DNA of 64,000 nt. Origin: Cladocopium goreaui (taxonomy: Eukaryota > Sar > Dinophyceae > Suessiales > Symbiodiniaceae). The notes under the pieces were generated by a model. It made no database searches, was not told where the DNA came from, and saw nothing but the letters and a program-made list of their open reading frames with translations. This document shows, piece after piece, positions 24,151 through 35,568 of the stretch (positions are counted from its first letter, which is position 1; every line of letters begins with the position of its first letter). The stretch is from the NCBI GenBank assembly GCA_947184155.2, contig CAMXCT020001136.1:704899-768898 (forward strand). Reading direction: 5' to 3'. The position numbers and the translations under genes were made by a program.

Positions 24151-26323
24151 GTAAACCCCCAACGCCTCCATAGTTGGCATGTGCTGCGCTGTCTTGTTTT
24201 GTCGCTGCTTCAATCCACGAACCCTTCCAGGGAGTACTAGTGGCTTAGCATGATCTTCTTTTGCCTTATATGACTTATATGCGTCTTCTGTGGGGAAAAC
24301 TGAAATAGAAGGTTTTAGTTGCACAAATGTGATGGTTGCACAAATTCTACAGTGGAAGCATTCCAAGTTGTATCTCATCACGGGGGACTATGGGAAAAAA
24401 AGGGGTGACATCTGCTGTGCTACTAGCAAAGCTTTGAGAAAAGAACCTGATCAGCTGGATGTTGGGTTCCTGCTTTACGTGGTTCCTGGCAATTTTCCTT
24501 TAAAAGTTTTCGAACAGTCGTTTCGTACCTGGATCTCCGGCATCAAGCTGGGCGGACAGTAGTCTCTTGATATTGCTTTAGTGAGTTTAGTGCATGAACT
24601 TTGGCACGGAATGTTAGTGGCTCAGCATGGCCCTGTTTGCCACATCTGCTCAGTAAGCGTTCTAAATTTGCCCCTGGTCCGTCCATTCTTCAAAAGGCAA
24701 TATAAAGTGTGCAAAAACAACATGCCTTGATGCCATGATAGGTGGTCATTCTAAGTTTCTTCTCGTAGGGAAGTGTTGCAAAAAAAGATGACAACTGCTG
24801 TCCTGCTATGCAAAGCATTGAGAAACGAACCTGTTCAGCTGGGTATTGGCATTGCGGTTCCTTTTAGATTTCCTTTGGCAAGCTTTCTTTCGGAGGTATT
24901 CTATGTTTACTTCTTTTTCTTGGCTTTGTGTTTCCTTGCGGTTTTCCTTTCCAAGTTTTCGAACATGTTGTTTTCCATTCTAGATCTCCGGCATGAAACT
25001 TGAAGACCATTGCTACATTGAAATTGTTGTAATGCATGAACCTTGGCACGGAATGCTGCTCAGCAAAGTATGTTTTGTCACATCTTCTGCGTAGGCATTC
25101 AAAGTTTGCCTCTGTCCCATCACTTTTGCGTGGAAAACCATGGAAAAAAGGGCCAAAAAAACATATAAGCTGTGCAAAACCAACATGTCTTGATGCAGTG
25201 ATAGGTGGTCATTCTAAGTTTCTTCTTGTCACAGGGGAGTGTTGCAAAAATGGATGCCCTGCTTTGCAGAGCTTTGAGAAACGAGCCTGTTCAGCTCGGT
25301 TTTGGTTTCGTTTTTTTTGTGACTGGCTTTGTGGTTCCTGGCAATTTTTCTTTCAAAACCTTCGAACATCTTCAAACAATGTTTTCTTACCTGGATCTCC
25401 AGCATCAGGTTTCAAGACCACCACTACAGACACTAGTCTTTTGACATTGGTTTAGTGCATGAACTTTGGCACGGAATGTTAGTGGCTCAGCATGCCCCTT
25501 TTTGTAACATTTGCTCTGCATAAGCATTCTAAATTTACCTCTGGCCCGTCCGTTCTTCACGAGACGATATAAAGCATGAAAAAATAACATGCCTTGATGC
25601 CATGATAGGCGGTCATTCTAAGTTTCTTCTCCTCACAGGGGAGTGTTGCAAAAAGAAGCTTCTTTTCGTAGGCATACTATGTGTAGCTCTGGTTTTTTGA
25701 TTGGCAAAAAGAGATGACAAATGCTGTCCTGCAATGCACAGTCCTGAAATGGGCTCCGGCGTTTTACTGGTGTTGCAAAATTCCCTTCGTTTTTTTTGAT
25801 AGGCATTCTTTGTTTACCTCTGGTTTTTACTGGTTTTGTGTTTCCTTGCGGTTTTCCTGTCATAGCTTTCGAACAAGTGTTTTCGTACCTAGATCTCTGG
25901 CATCAAAACTTCAAGACCATTGCTACAAACAATTGTTTTTTTGAGAAAGTTTTAATGCATGAAGCGGAATTTTAGTGGCTTGGCATGGTCTTTTTTTGCC
26001 ACATGTGCTGTGCAAACAGTCTAAAGTTATTTACAACCAATCCTTTCTGTGTGGAGAACCTTGAAAAAAAAACGACAAAACGTGGGCAAGTGTAGCATAC
26101 CAGGATTCTACCTTGAAATGTAGGGTTTCCTGCGTTTTTTCTACATTTTTTTTGCACTTAATCACGTTTGGGATGGCATTTTTTGTATGATGTCCAGTCA
26201 TTCTAAGTTTGGGATAGCGGTTTTTGGTGTGATGACCGGTCATTCTAACTGCCCTCATTCTAAGTCAAGGGTTAAAATTTTGGAAACCGGACCACCCACT
26301 CTAAGTTTCAGTCCGTAACTATA
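23624..26323. mobile_element. TIR element with internal ~400-bp repeats
   Basis: The left end (from 23624) reads TATAGTGGCGGACCGAAACT and the reverse complement of the right end (to 26323) reads TATAGTTACGGACTGAAACT, about 22 of 27 matching. Further inverted copies of the end motif lie inside, at 23928-23953 and 24131-24148; the latter is an exact inverted 18-mer. Between 24.36 and 26.0 kb, four units of about 390-460 bp repeat the string GGTCATTCTAAGTTTCTTCT and a following GTGTTGCAAAAA-GATGAC segment. No transposase is visible, so this is non-autonomous or a repeat-swollen foldback element. Confidence 0.65.
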
Positions 26324-26635
26324 GATGATATTATTAATTACTGGAACTAATTATTAGTATATTATGTTAGCACACATTATTCATGAATTGTCCTGCGAGG
26401 TGACTATGTACGTAGAAGGACTTGGACCATTCCCAGGTCCTCAGCTTAGCTAAACCTTGACCTGGGAACCCTTCATGGTTTGCTCGCCAAACCACACACT
26501 GTAAAACAGTATAACACACCGTAACACCATACATATCTGTGATGAAATATCACATTGGAACCTCTGATCATTCTTGTGATCAGAACCTCGAGGCCTTTTT
26601 GTTTTGGCATTGCCCAGTTGAGCCTGTAATTTCAG

Positions 26636-26706
26636 GACCACCTCCTGACTTCAGCGGCGATTGGGACTACATCCCACCAGACCCGGAGGATTTTGCAATG
26701 GAATGA
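26636..26706 (+). CDS. Candidate terminal exon, acidic proline-rich tail
   Basis: After GTAATTTCAG the frame (two leftover bases) reads PPPDFSGDWDYIPPDPEDFA, then ME and TGA. It resembles in composition the exon at 27529, which hints at a shared protein type. No family recognised. Confidence 0.4.
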
Positions 26707-26999
26707 TTCCTGTAACATTTGTAACATGATACCTGCGGTCATTCCACACATTTCCACACCCTTGTATGGTTGATGCTGTACTCAGTACACCTGATTGGAT
26801 GTGGGGGGATCACCCGAGATGCAGAGCACATGAAAAGTTGAGATGCTGCACTTGGTGCCTTAAACCCAAGTATCTCTTGCTGAATTTCTGTGCCTCTCAA
26901 CAATTTTCCGGGATTTTCATTGTTGTTTTCAATTTCCCAAATTGGTGCGTAATTTTCTCATTGGATCCACGCTGGCGATCAGCTAACAAAAGTTGCAAA

Positions 27000-27177
27000 A
27001 GCGGCTTAGTAGTTTATTTTATCCTTTGGACAAATGCAACAATGACAGCAAAGGCAACGACAAGCTCTGCAGTAGAAGAAGAAGAGGAAGAAGAGGAAGA
27101 ACAGGAGGAGGAAGAAGAAGAAGAAACAAAAAGTGGTCGGAAGATGTCGAACGAGTATTTCCAGTTCAAAGATTAGC
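27000..27177 (+). CDS. Glu-rich open segment, doubtful
   Basis: A GAA/GAG run gives polyglutamate in one register and RRRR-GR peptide in another; the latter continues with DVERVFPVQRLAAALTLNRC to a later stop. It may be an exon with a low-complexity acidic or basic region, or just a purine tract. Confidence 0.2.
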
Positions 27178-27528
27178 AGCAGCACTCACTCTAAATAGAT
27201 GCGTGCTAGCAGAGCCACTAGCATTTCCTGCAGGTTTCATAGAGATGCGGTTTCAAACATGAAAGATAACATGCTGGCTTTCAGACCATTTAGATAAACA
27301 AGAAGCGGCACACCCTCAACCACGATTTATCAACCAATGACAGAAGAAGACAGGTTGACGAACCAGCATACATATGATACGTGTTATTTATATACGTATA
27401 TATATATATACATACGTACGTATAGATAGATAATATGTATATTGTATATAATATTATATAATCATTGTGGGAATCCTGTCTGCTTGCCTCACATTTGCAT
27501 AATCTTCTCAAGTGGCTGTCTCTTCCAG

Positions 27529-27603
27529 GATGAAGATTTCGATCCTGATGCTCCGCTGCCACCTGTGCCACCAGACCCACCACAGGACTGGTGGCTTGAG
27601 GCC
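27529..27603 (+). CDS. Candidate exon, acidic proline-rich
   Basis: Between GTCTCTTCCAG and a GT donor, 25 codons in phase 0 read DEDFDPDAPLPPVPPDPPQD then WWLEA. Splice borders are clean. Confidence 0.45.
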
Positions 27604-27731
27604 GTCACAAGATTGTACTCGGTTTGCACTGAGATTACCCAGGAAACCCTTTTTTGGCGATCCAAAATCCATCAAAATCATTGAAATCCTTTCTGACTTG
27701 ATCTTGAAGTCTCGACGATTTTTGCCATGAT

Positions 27732-27895
27732 CAGACACTGAGTGTTTGGAGTTTTGATTATGTGAGCGACAAGGAGTTGATGGCTCTCCAACCGGATGGG
27801 GCTATTCAGTGGCCAGAGGCCATGCCAGGGTGATAGCTCGTTACGGCAAGTTTCTTGGTCTCAGGGTGATCGATCAGAGGCCTCCGACGCACGTA
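27732..27895 (+). CDS. Candidate exon, register unresolved
   Basis: After CATGATCAG one register reads SFDYVSDKELMALQPDGAIQ up to 27832; another stays open longer and reads GWGYSVARGHARVIARYGKF. Both look protein-like. Confidence 0.3.
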
Positions 27896-28180
27896 TGTGA
27901 AGAATTGCGAAGATAAGATAGATAGCTTAGTTTTCTCCAAAGCAAACTTTCATGTTCTCTTGTATCATGTTGTATCCTTCTGCTGGGAGCGAGATACCTT
28001 TCAAAGTTCAGAGCTTGCTGCAGGTTACAACTCGCGCTGCTTGTGACTCAGCACCCAAGAAAACAGCCTGAAATGGCCTGAACAACTTGCCCTTTCTACA
28101 GTGAAACAGGCTAGCAGCGGCTAGCGCTGGTCACGGGCGGTTGCCGCGATATGCAGTCACACTTTCCTCTCTGGCTTGAA

Positions 28181-28353
28181 TCATACAGTCCATTGACGGT
28201 AGCCCTTTTTATCACCCCAAAATAGGCTTTCAAAGCGTTTGTCTTCAACCGTGGACAATGCGGGATCGCTTTGTGGCATTTCCCAAGGTGGCTGCGGGGC
28301 CCGAATGAGCATCCTCTGGTACAGCGGTGAATAAAACAGCTGTCTGCTTTGCC
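28181..28353 (-). CDS. Candidate terminal exon (minus strand), unknown protein
   Basis: On the minus strand, TTTGGCAG|G opens a frame reading QSRQLFYSPLYQRMLIRAPQ and RFESLFWGDKKGYRQWTV, then TGA. Composition is convincingly globular. No family recognised. The open frame at 28393-28700 on the same strand is a likely upstream exon. Confidence 0.4.
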
Positions 28354-28392
28354 CTGCCAAATTAACCACATTGGTCGAGGTACTTGTCACAT

Positions 28393-28700
28393 TTAATCGA
28401 GAGGAATCAATGAATCTACAAAGTCAGCTTTCTGTTTGTTGATGCTTCTGACAGGGTCCTGACAAGCATCATTGGGAGCATTCTGCATGCATTTTGATGG
28501 CATTGTCCAACATGTTCGAACAAAGTTCAAAGTTTGATCAATTCGGATCAATTTGGCAGCTTTTTCGTATTTTTTTGTCGTCTCCATTCTGAACCTCTCA
28601 GTCTTTTGCTGAAGCCACAGCCTCTGCAGCCCATTTTTGCAGACCGAGTCTTGAGGGACCAAGCCGTGCCTGTGACGATGACGACTCTGGGCTGAGAAGA
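28393..28700 (-). CDS. Candidate exon (minus strand), unknown protein
   Basis: The non-repeat part reads CKNGLQRLWLQQKTERFRME and KLIRIDQTLNFVRTCWTMPS. Its upstream part runs into the decamer array at 28726-28786, which is read-through. The border with the exon at 28353 is not resolved. Confidence 0.35.
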
Positions 28701-28725
28701 GCTGTGAAGTGCAGAACGGTGCAGA

Positions 28726-28786
28726 GAGGATGTTGGGAGATGTTGGGAGATGTTGGGAGATGTTGGGAGATGTTGGGAGATGCTTA
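28726..28786 (+). repeat. (TGTTGGGAGA)n decamer array
   Basis: Six copies of a 10-bp unit. Confidence 0.9.
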
Positions 28787-29390
28787 ACGCAGAGAGGTGC
28801 TCTTGAAATTTTTGGGAATTCATCCAGCTTAGGTTCTTGTTCAGAGTTTTTCAAACACAAGGCATTTCTTCCCGATCAAGAAAAAGATTGACCCAAGAGA
28901 TCCAAGAGATCAGGCTGCTATGATCTGCTATTTTACTAAGGAGGCGTTCGCCATTGGCTTTGGTGTTGCTGGCCACTTTGGCTTGGAGACCCAAGAGATT
29001 GATGCATGCAGATTGTGATCGGGTGATTGATCGTGAAGTCTGTGGACATCTATGGACTCCCAAATGCGAAACTTTCAAGATTTGACTCAGCGTGAAGTGA
29101 AAATGTGGCATCACCCTCAGCCTCAAGTTTCATAGAGCCATGAATGAGACTCTCAAGTGGGAATGCTCACAGGAATGCTGACACTTGTACTGAGCAGCTT
29201 GCATGGCAGAACTACTGAATTCGCACGCATTTCCGCAACGAAATATTCTCCACGATGAAATGAGGTTTGCCAAGTTCTAACTGGTATGGAATTGATTTGA
29301 GCCATGTTAAGAAATAATCCCGGCACTTGAAAAGCCTGGCATCTTGTGTCCAGTCTTGCCTGCATCAACTTCAACTTTCTGATCAGTTGA

Positions 29391-29533
29391 ATGAAGCCAT
29401 GTCGACCGGCAGCCTTGTCCATTCCTGCTCAGCCAGTGCAAGGTGGCTTGAAAGGCCTGTTCGAGCCAGGCTTGGGTCACGTTTGGTCATGTTGGGTCAG
29501 AAACCAGTTAGGTTCACGGTGGTAGCGCGATAG
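29391..29533 (+). CDS. Candidate terminal exon, unknown protein
   Basis: After TTTCTGATCAG the frame reads LNEAMSTGSLVHSCSASARW and RARLGSRLVMLGQKPVRFTV before TAG. Confidence 0.3.
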
Positions 29534-29535
29534 AC

Positions 29536-29859
29536 TTGACGTTTGTCAGGACCTATGTAGACGACGTGTGGTCGTTTGCAGTGTTTGCAGGTCTTTCAGG
29601 AGGCCCATGGCACCCATGGCACCCATGGCAGTGGCAGCCTTGGCGCGATGGCGTGATGGCCATGGCGGTGGTGAGGGCGGCGAGGGCGGCGAGGGCGGTG
29701 CAGGTTGCGCAGCGTGCGCATTCCAGGCCCATGGAAGTGCCTGCAGCGCGACGGCTGCGAATGCTGCAGCGGCCCAAGGCGCAGAAAACGCAGACGCAGC
29801 CAGACTCGCCTGACGTCCCGAGAAAGGGAGGGACAAAACATATGGTGCCCTTAAGCTGA
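29536..29859 (+). CDS. Weak coding candidate, low complexity
   Basis: A frame with very strong G third positions reads VVRAARAARAVQVAQRAHS and RLRMLQRPKAQKTQTQPDSP. Overlapping registers give glycine- or alanine-rich peptide. The 9-bp repeat ATGGCACCC at 29606 adds read-through. Confidence 0.25.
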   Translation: MTFVRTYVDDVWSFAVFAGLSGGPWHPWHPWQWQPWRDGVMAMAVVRAARAARAVQVAQRAHSRPMEVPAARRLRMLQRPKAQKTQTQPDSPDVPRKGGTKHMVPLS

Positions 29860-30660
29860 AAACTGGAGAGAAAAATGATTGGAGTCTGAGAGTTAATTTT
29901 GCAGAGGAGGGAAGAAAGGCAACACAAGCGACAAAGATGTTGAAGTAAATGAGACCTATGCGATTGATGAATTGCTATCCCATAACACGCATCTCTAGAA
30001 TCCCTTCGAAAAGGACGAGCTTGGATTTTCCACTCCGCCTCAATGCTTGCAGGAAGATCTCAGGCAGGCCACGGCCTTTTCCAGCATGGGGCTCAGCTCT
30101 TCTACAAGTTCCCACCTAGCTTTTGGAAGAAGTTTCCTGATTATCCTGATTGGCTTTGTTTACCATGACTTACAGACTCTTCACACGAATCCATGTCGTG
30201 TAAAAAAGCAGAAAACAACTAACTCAGAAGCTAGTTCAAGGATGTTCAAGGAATCAAAGGGCAACCAATCAAAAAGTGTATGAAAGTGTCCTTCGTGAGG
30301 TGACCTTTTGACATCTTTTGACCTTCTCGTCATGTGTAGTGCCATTTCGTAATTTTCTCAACTTGTTCAATGATTTGGCGGGGTGAAATCTGATTTTGGC
30401 TTTCTTTCGGCCTCTTTGATTTCGACATGTCTATCCTCGTTGTTTTTTTTTTTAATTGTTTTTACATATATGTTTTAAACTGTCATTTGATCATTTCCGC
30501 ATGTTTGGGCTATGCTTGGTGTTGGAGAACGTTACACGTCAATGTTTCCAGCCGTGCGCTGTCCAAGGAGTCTCAAAGTTTCTAAGCATGCCCGCAGAAC
30601 CTGCAGAAACAACAGAGGCTGGAGGTTTGACGGGGAGATATTTGAAGCTTTGAACATACG

Positions 30661-30730
30661 TACTCTTAGTATCTCTTAGTATCTCTTAGTATCTCTTAGT
30701 ATCTCTTAGTATCTCTTAGTATCTCTTACT
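30661..30730 (+). repeat. (ATCTCTTAGT)n decamer array
   Basis: Seven copies of a 10-bp unit between candidate exons. Confidence 0.9.
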
Positions 30731-30902
30731 GTACCAGCTTTGATGTGGAAGGTTTTGGATTGAGAACCAAGATTTGATGGAGACGGTAGAGTGGAATCAT
30801 AATGAATCATAGATATTTTCCAGAAGAAATTTGCAACGAACTGAAATGAGCAGCGCTGGCTTCGCTTAGCTGATCAAGCCAGGAGCACCGCTCTGACTCC
30901 AG

Positions 30903-31050
30903 AAAGTCGCAAGAACTTCGAGCCCTGCTGAAACGCTGCAGGCTGGGTATCGAATTGGTATCGATGTGCATCCACATGTTGCAATTTCTCCCTCTGGGTT
31001 GGGGACATATTCAAGAAAAGTGTGAAAAGCATGCTCTGCGCGTGAACTGA
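30903..31050 (+). CDS. Candidate exon, unknown protein
   Basis: After CTGACTCCAG the frame (one leftover base) reads KSQELRALLKRCRLGIELVS and WGHIQEKCEKHALRVN then TGA. It lies just upstream of the PPR-like gene and could be one of its earlier exons if a donor lies inside; this is not shown. The (CCAAGCTGTG)n decamer array at 31311-31358 follows. Confidence 0.3.
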
Positions 31051-31572
31051 AATGGCTCCCAATAGCCAGACGGTCACAGGTCAGATTAAAGGGGGACATT
31101 TTTTTACTAGTTGGGAGTGTTGACTCTGGATACTAGATTCATCCTGGCATCATTATATAAGCATTCAGCATCATTTAGCTATGTTTTCTGGCACCACTGT
31201 GATTGTTTGTTTGTTCTTCCGTTGTTTCTTCATTTTCTGCTTGTGCTTGATTTTCGGATCAGGAGCCCTGAAGGACTTGTGACAATGCTCAAGAACGCTT
31301 TGCACGGGTGCCAAGCTGTGCCAAGCTGTGCCAAGCTGTGCCAAGCTGTGCAAAGCTGTGCAGTGTATGGCAGCTCAGCTAGCCGCTAAGGTTCGAGGGG
31401 ATTCGGGAGAGCAGCATCTTCGGAGCGGCGATGCAAACCTGCGGCTACAGGCTGGACACGGTTGGGTGTGAGGGGACGTGGTGGACGTGGTGGACACAGC
31501 ACAGCCTTGGTTTTGCTGTCCAACTGTCCAGCCATCGTGCAGCCTGGCAGGTGTTGGTGGATGACTCTGCAG

Positions 31573-32922
31573 AAAGTTCGCGAACTCCAACTGCAGAACG
31601 CCATCAAATTTGACGCTGTGGCTACTTCAATTGGCCTAACAGCCATCACTTGGAATCTCAGGACAGATGCTGATCCTGCTGATTGGGAAAAAACGACTGT
31701 GAGAACTTGTGCCCCCTTAGACTAGAACTCAAGCCAGATGTCTGAACATACAAGATGGATCAAAGATGTAAGAATCCAAAACACATAGATGCGATCTGCA
31801 AAGAAGCTCATGCAGAGCTTGAGAACGCCCAGTGACATGTTGGGCAAACGTGCTCTATGAATTTCATTATATACTGTTGTGTCGATGTGTTTTTTGTGCT
31901 TCACGATGACATCTTCTAGATTCGTCTATACAGATCAGGTTTCTATTATGAATTTTGTGCCAGATGGTAGCTTCACAGTGGATGCTCAACTTGTTTTTTA
32001 TTCAGGTTCATTGGCTTGATCAGGTTTTCATGCAGTTCTTTTTCCTGAACGAAAAGGCACTAAAAAGATGAACTAATTGTATCTAATTGTTCTGTCTTCT
32101 AAGGTTCGTATTTTCCATTTTTTTACTGTACATGCAACTCCTTGCGGGCGCTTTTTCCTTTCTAAGCAACTCCTTTCCTGATAAATCTGACCGGAGGAAC
32201 GAGGGGCTATTTGATGTGCTTGAAGAACGAAAAGAGCCAGCACTGACCATGGCCAAGGAGTTGTGGCAGGAGGCTAGCCCGCAAGGGCTGCTATATGCTG
32301 CGACAATGTAGCTTCAAACTGTTTTAAAAGTTCTATATGATGTTCCAAGTAGCTATTCGGCTATTTGGCGGCACCCTGCTACTCAGAATGCATGTCAATA
32401 CCGAAGCAGGATACAGTGCAGCAAACAAGACCCGAATCTCTATAAGGGCGGCTAAGCTGGTCAGCGGTTTTTTTCTTTTCGTTTTTTCGATCAGGTTCTC
32501 TGAATTCGCACTTTCACTATCTTTCACCTCTCTGCTCAGGGGGTGATCAACGCTGTGGTGCTCACCAGTGCATTGAAGCTGTGCACTCAATTGGAGTGCC
32601 CAGCTGCGTGGCAGTGGGGACAACAGCTTTGGCAAGAGACCGAGTCAGGACGGGCTGACGCACCTTTGGCACGGCAGCTGAGTTGAGGTTGACTCAAGGA
32701 TGGTCTTTGTTGAAATGGATTGAAATGGGACAACTGTACAAATGCGGAAGATACACAATGATACGTGATACACAATGACACACACACACACACACATACT
32801 GTACCTAGACTGCGCCTGTAGGATTTCCTTTGAAATGACGCTGCCCGGATTGCAGGAATTGAGAAAAACTCGATTGTCTATTCGGCTTACATTACCATGC
32901 TGGAGATGCTTAGCCTCATAAA
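31573..32922 (+). CDS. PPR-like repeat protein, upstream exon block
   Basis: Proposed exons: 31573-31698 (KVRELQLQNAIKFDAVATSI), 32204-32296 (ERKEPALTMAKELWQEA), 32540-32681 (NAVVLTSALKLCTQLECPAA) and 32856-32922 (IEKNSIVYSAYITMLEMLSL). The pattern N-x-V-x-Y/L-x-A-x-x followed by A-W-x-x-G-x-x-L-W-x-E is typical of pentatricopeptide repeats, helix-pair RNA-binding modules used mostly in organelle RNA processing. Phases join without shift: 0/0, then 142 nt ending in phase 1 meets two leading bases at 32856. The 32296 donor would be GC; the nearby GT at 32308 breaks frame. N-terminal exons, including any transit peptide, are not identified. Confidence 0.55.
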
Positions 32923-33145
32923 GTTCATAAAGAGAAGGGAAAAGGAGCTCTTGATTCTAAGCATGTCATCTCTATCCCTGCAAGACTTTAGATTATGCAT
33001 TTCCATTCTCAATTTGGACAGTCATGTGCCTTAAAGGCATGGTTCTTGCATGGAACACCTCTCAGCATTCATCGTCCCATGCAAAAGGCCTATTTGTAGG
33101 CTGTAAGTTCACATGCGGTGAAGACTTATGATCGTGGGGCTGTCT

Positions 33146-33516
33146 GATCCGCTGGTCCGCTGGTCCGCTGATCCGCTGATCCGCTGATCCGCTGGTCCGC
33201 TGGTCCGCTGGTCCGCTGATCCGCTGATCCGCTGGTCCGCTGGTCCGCTGGTCCGCTGATCCGCTGGTCCGCTGGTCCGCTGATCCGCTGATCCGCTGGT
33301 CCGCTGGTCCGCTGGTCCGCTCCGCTGGTCCGCTGATCCGCTGATCCGCTGATCCGCTGGTCCGCTGATGGTCCGCTGGTCCGCTGGTCCGCTGATCCGC
33401 TGATCCGCTGGTCCGCTGGTCCGCTGATCCGCTGATCCGCTGGTCCGCTGATCCGCTGATCCGCTGGTCCGCTGGTCCGCTGATCCGCTGATCAGCTGAT
33501 CCGCTCCCCTGTGCTG
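33146..33516 (+). repeat. (TCCGCTGRTC)n array, left copy
   Basis: About 37 decamers alternating between TCCGCTGATC and TCCGCTGGTC with a few indels. Same unit, same orientation as the array at 39411. Confidence 0.95.
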
Positions 33517-34057
33517 TTCAGCTGACCCGCTGATCGAGACTTAACAGCGCACTGAGGCCGCTTGTCATCAAAACAATCCGCAGCTTCAACCACGTTTTCC
33601 CATTGCTATCGACCATGGCCCCTGAAATGGGAGATCCCAACCACAAGTCGTAAGTCGGTTCCCCCGTTGTCCTTGCGCAAGTCTCGCACCTTAGATAATA
33701 TCAGGTTACAGGCTCATAGTCAAGCCAAAAGCATGAAGCAGGAAGTATGCAGCACGAGCGATTGTGGGCGCCCTTCTTGGCCAACCCTTCCTGCAAGGCT
33801 TTCCGCCCAAGTCTTTTGCCACCAAGATGCACAAGAAGAAGGAGGGCTGGATGGCGAAGAAATGCCTAGACAAAGCAGGCAGGGAAGATGCATTGCATGG
33901 AAAATCTGAAAGGGCTGGGTCTCAACCTGTCTTGTGAAGATGGATGACAACAGAACAGGGGCCAGTTGTCAGCTGCAGGCAGCCGCTCTTTTAAACCCGA
34001 CTTCTGTTGGCAGCTGGCACCATCCTACACGGGATCAATGCGCCCAAGCAGCTTGCC

Positions 34058-34786
34058 TCAGTCATCCACCCTGGCTCGCTTTGCACGGCGCTCTTCCTTC
34101 TTCTCAGCTGCTTTGTCCATAGCAGCAATCAACTCCCGCAGGCTTAGACGGCAAGCTCTCATGAGGTCGTTGTGGTACGCGACCTTGCCTGCTGCAGTGT
34201 CGGGAATCATTTTCAAACACAGAATCTCTCCGTCAAGGCGGAGCAAGTCGGGAAATTGGGAAGCTGCAGCCCTCATGACAGCAACCCATTTTTCTTTGGG
34301 AAGCGCTTTGCGTCCTTGCCCTCGTTCGAAGCGCATCTTGTCACAAGCCTCTTTCCTAGTGATCTTCGGTTTGCCAGCAAGAAGGGTCTGCTTCAAAACA
34401 GTTCTATCGGTGAAATTCCGGCTATGCAAGCCGTCAGGCTGGACAGTGACACCATTGTCTCCAAACCCAAAATCACTGGCTCGAACATCCTGCAGGGTCA
34501 AAGGTTTCACGGCTGCGCAAGGTTCTGGCTCCGGCAGTCCTGGATTGCCCACTGGTGCTGGCAGTTCTGGCACATGTTCCTCCGGCGACTCTTCTGCAGC
34601 CTCGTCACCTTCTTCGTCATCGCCCACCTCTGGAATACCTGCGCCAGCTTGGGTCGAAGCAAAGTCTTCAGGCACATAGGGGATGCGCAAGGCGCCCAAA
34701 TCATCCGCACGGACGTCTTCCTGCGGCGGCGGTAGGTCTGGGCTGGCTGCTGCATCTCCAAGGGCAATGTGCTTCAGACGCTGCAC
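34058..34786 (-). CDS. C-terminal exon of DUF3987-like mobile-element protein
   Basis: Minus-strand frame with an acidic region (EVGDDEEGDEAAEESPEEHV) followed by a basic helical C-terminus (RLSLRELIAAMDKAAEKKEE, ending RAKRARVDD). It likely begins after TTGTCGCAG at about 34788 and continues the exon ending upstream in the DUF3987-like domain. The short open segment at 33720-33950 on the same strand may be remnant or further exon. The exact splice junction is not resolved. Confidence 0.45.
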   Translation of the reverse strand: MQRLKHIALGDAAASPDLPPPQEDVRADDLGALRIPYVPEDFASTQAGAGIPEVGDDEEGDEAAEESPEEHVPELPAPVGNPGLPEPEPCAAVKPLTLQDVRASDFGFGDNGVTVQPDGLHSRNFTDRTVLKQTLLAGKPKITRKEACDKMRFERGQGRKALPKEKWVAVMRAAASQFPDLLRLDGEILCLKMIPDTAAGKVAYHNDLMRACRLSLRELIAAMDKAAEKKEERRAKRARVDD

Positions 34787-35515
34787 CTGGTCTGCGACAA
34801 TACGTCAGGCTGGATGGAACATGGGGAGCAAGGTGACGATCAGAACACTCAAAATAACGCGGCCAAGGAGCCAATTGAAGCAAGGCGTACGCCCGCTGCA
34901 AGTGCCCGGGTGTAACCTGCAAAGCTCGCCCCTCCAGCGCTGCAGGGGAGTGGGCGCCGACAAAGATTTCGAAGACCAGGAGCAAAGCAGCTAAAACCCC
35001 TACTTGCCAAGGCGCCGCCCCGAAGCGAGCCCCAGCTTGGATGTCTCCAGTATCACGAACCACGTGGCTTTGGACATTCATTGCTCCCTGGTAAGACAGA
35101 TGCCATGACTCAGCCTCCGAAGTCAAAGTGATAACTTGGTGTGGCGCTGCGAAATAGGTGGCCACCCTAGCAATGCAATTTCTCAAACGGCACACCTCCG
35201 GGATTGCAAAGTTTCGGTTCGCTACCCTCCACTCTGCTTCAAAGCCGTTTGGGGCTGCCTCTGATCGCCTGAAGCGGATGCGGGTCAGCTTGTCATCTAA
35301 GAGCCTGACAAGGTAGCCGTCTTCCGACGGCACATACTCACCGGCAGCATTCTGGGTGAGTTGGGCCGCGGCTTCGTCTTCAAGCCCAGCTTCTGCCCAT
35401 TCTTGGGCAGCTGCGTCTGGCGATGTTGCTTCTTTAGCAACCCCAATGAGGTCTGCAATCTCAGGAGTGAGGGGGACCCACCTGTATGGCGAGACTCCTG
35501 CACGCGTCTCAACTC
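34787..35515 (-). CDS. DUF3987-like protein, third coding segment
   Basis: The frame reads YRWVPLTPEIADLIGVAKEA, later YLVRLLDDKLTRIRFRR, then GARFGAAPWQVGVLAALLLV and LQVTPGHLQRAYALLQLAPW. The W-x-x-x-x-L-A-x-L-L-x-x-F helix followed by V-T-x-x-x-L-x-R-A-x-x-L is the usual end of DUF3987 (primase/helicase-associated ATPase-like) proteins: a helical lid that follows the core. No in-frame ATG starts it, consistent with an internal exon. Confidence 0.45.
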
Positions 35516-35568
35516 AGAAAATCCACAAAGACTGACAGGCTCATGACAGTGTTTGTGCTTTACATGCC

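Noticed and set aside
33146-33516. CRISPR-like regular repeats
   Set aside because: Decamers directly abut with no unique spacers; the genome style is eukaryotic.
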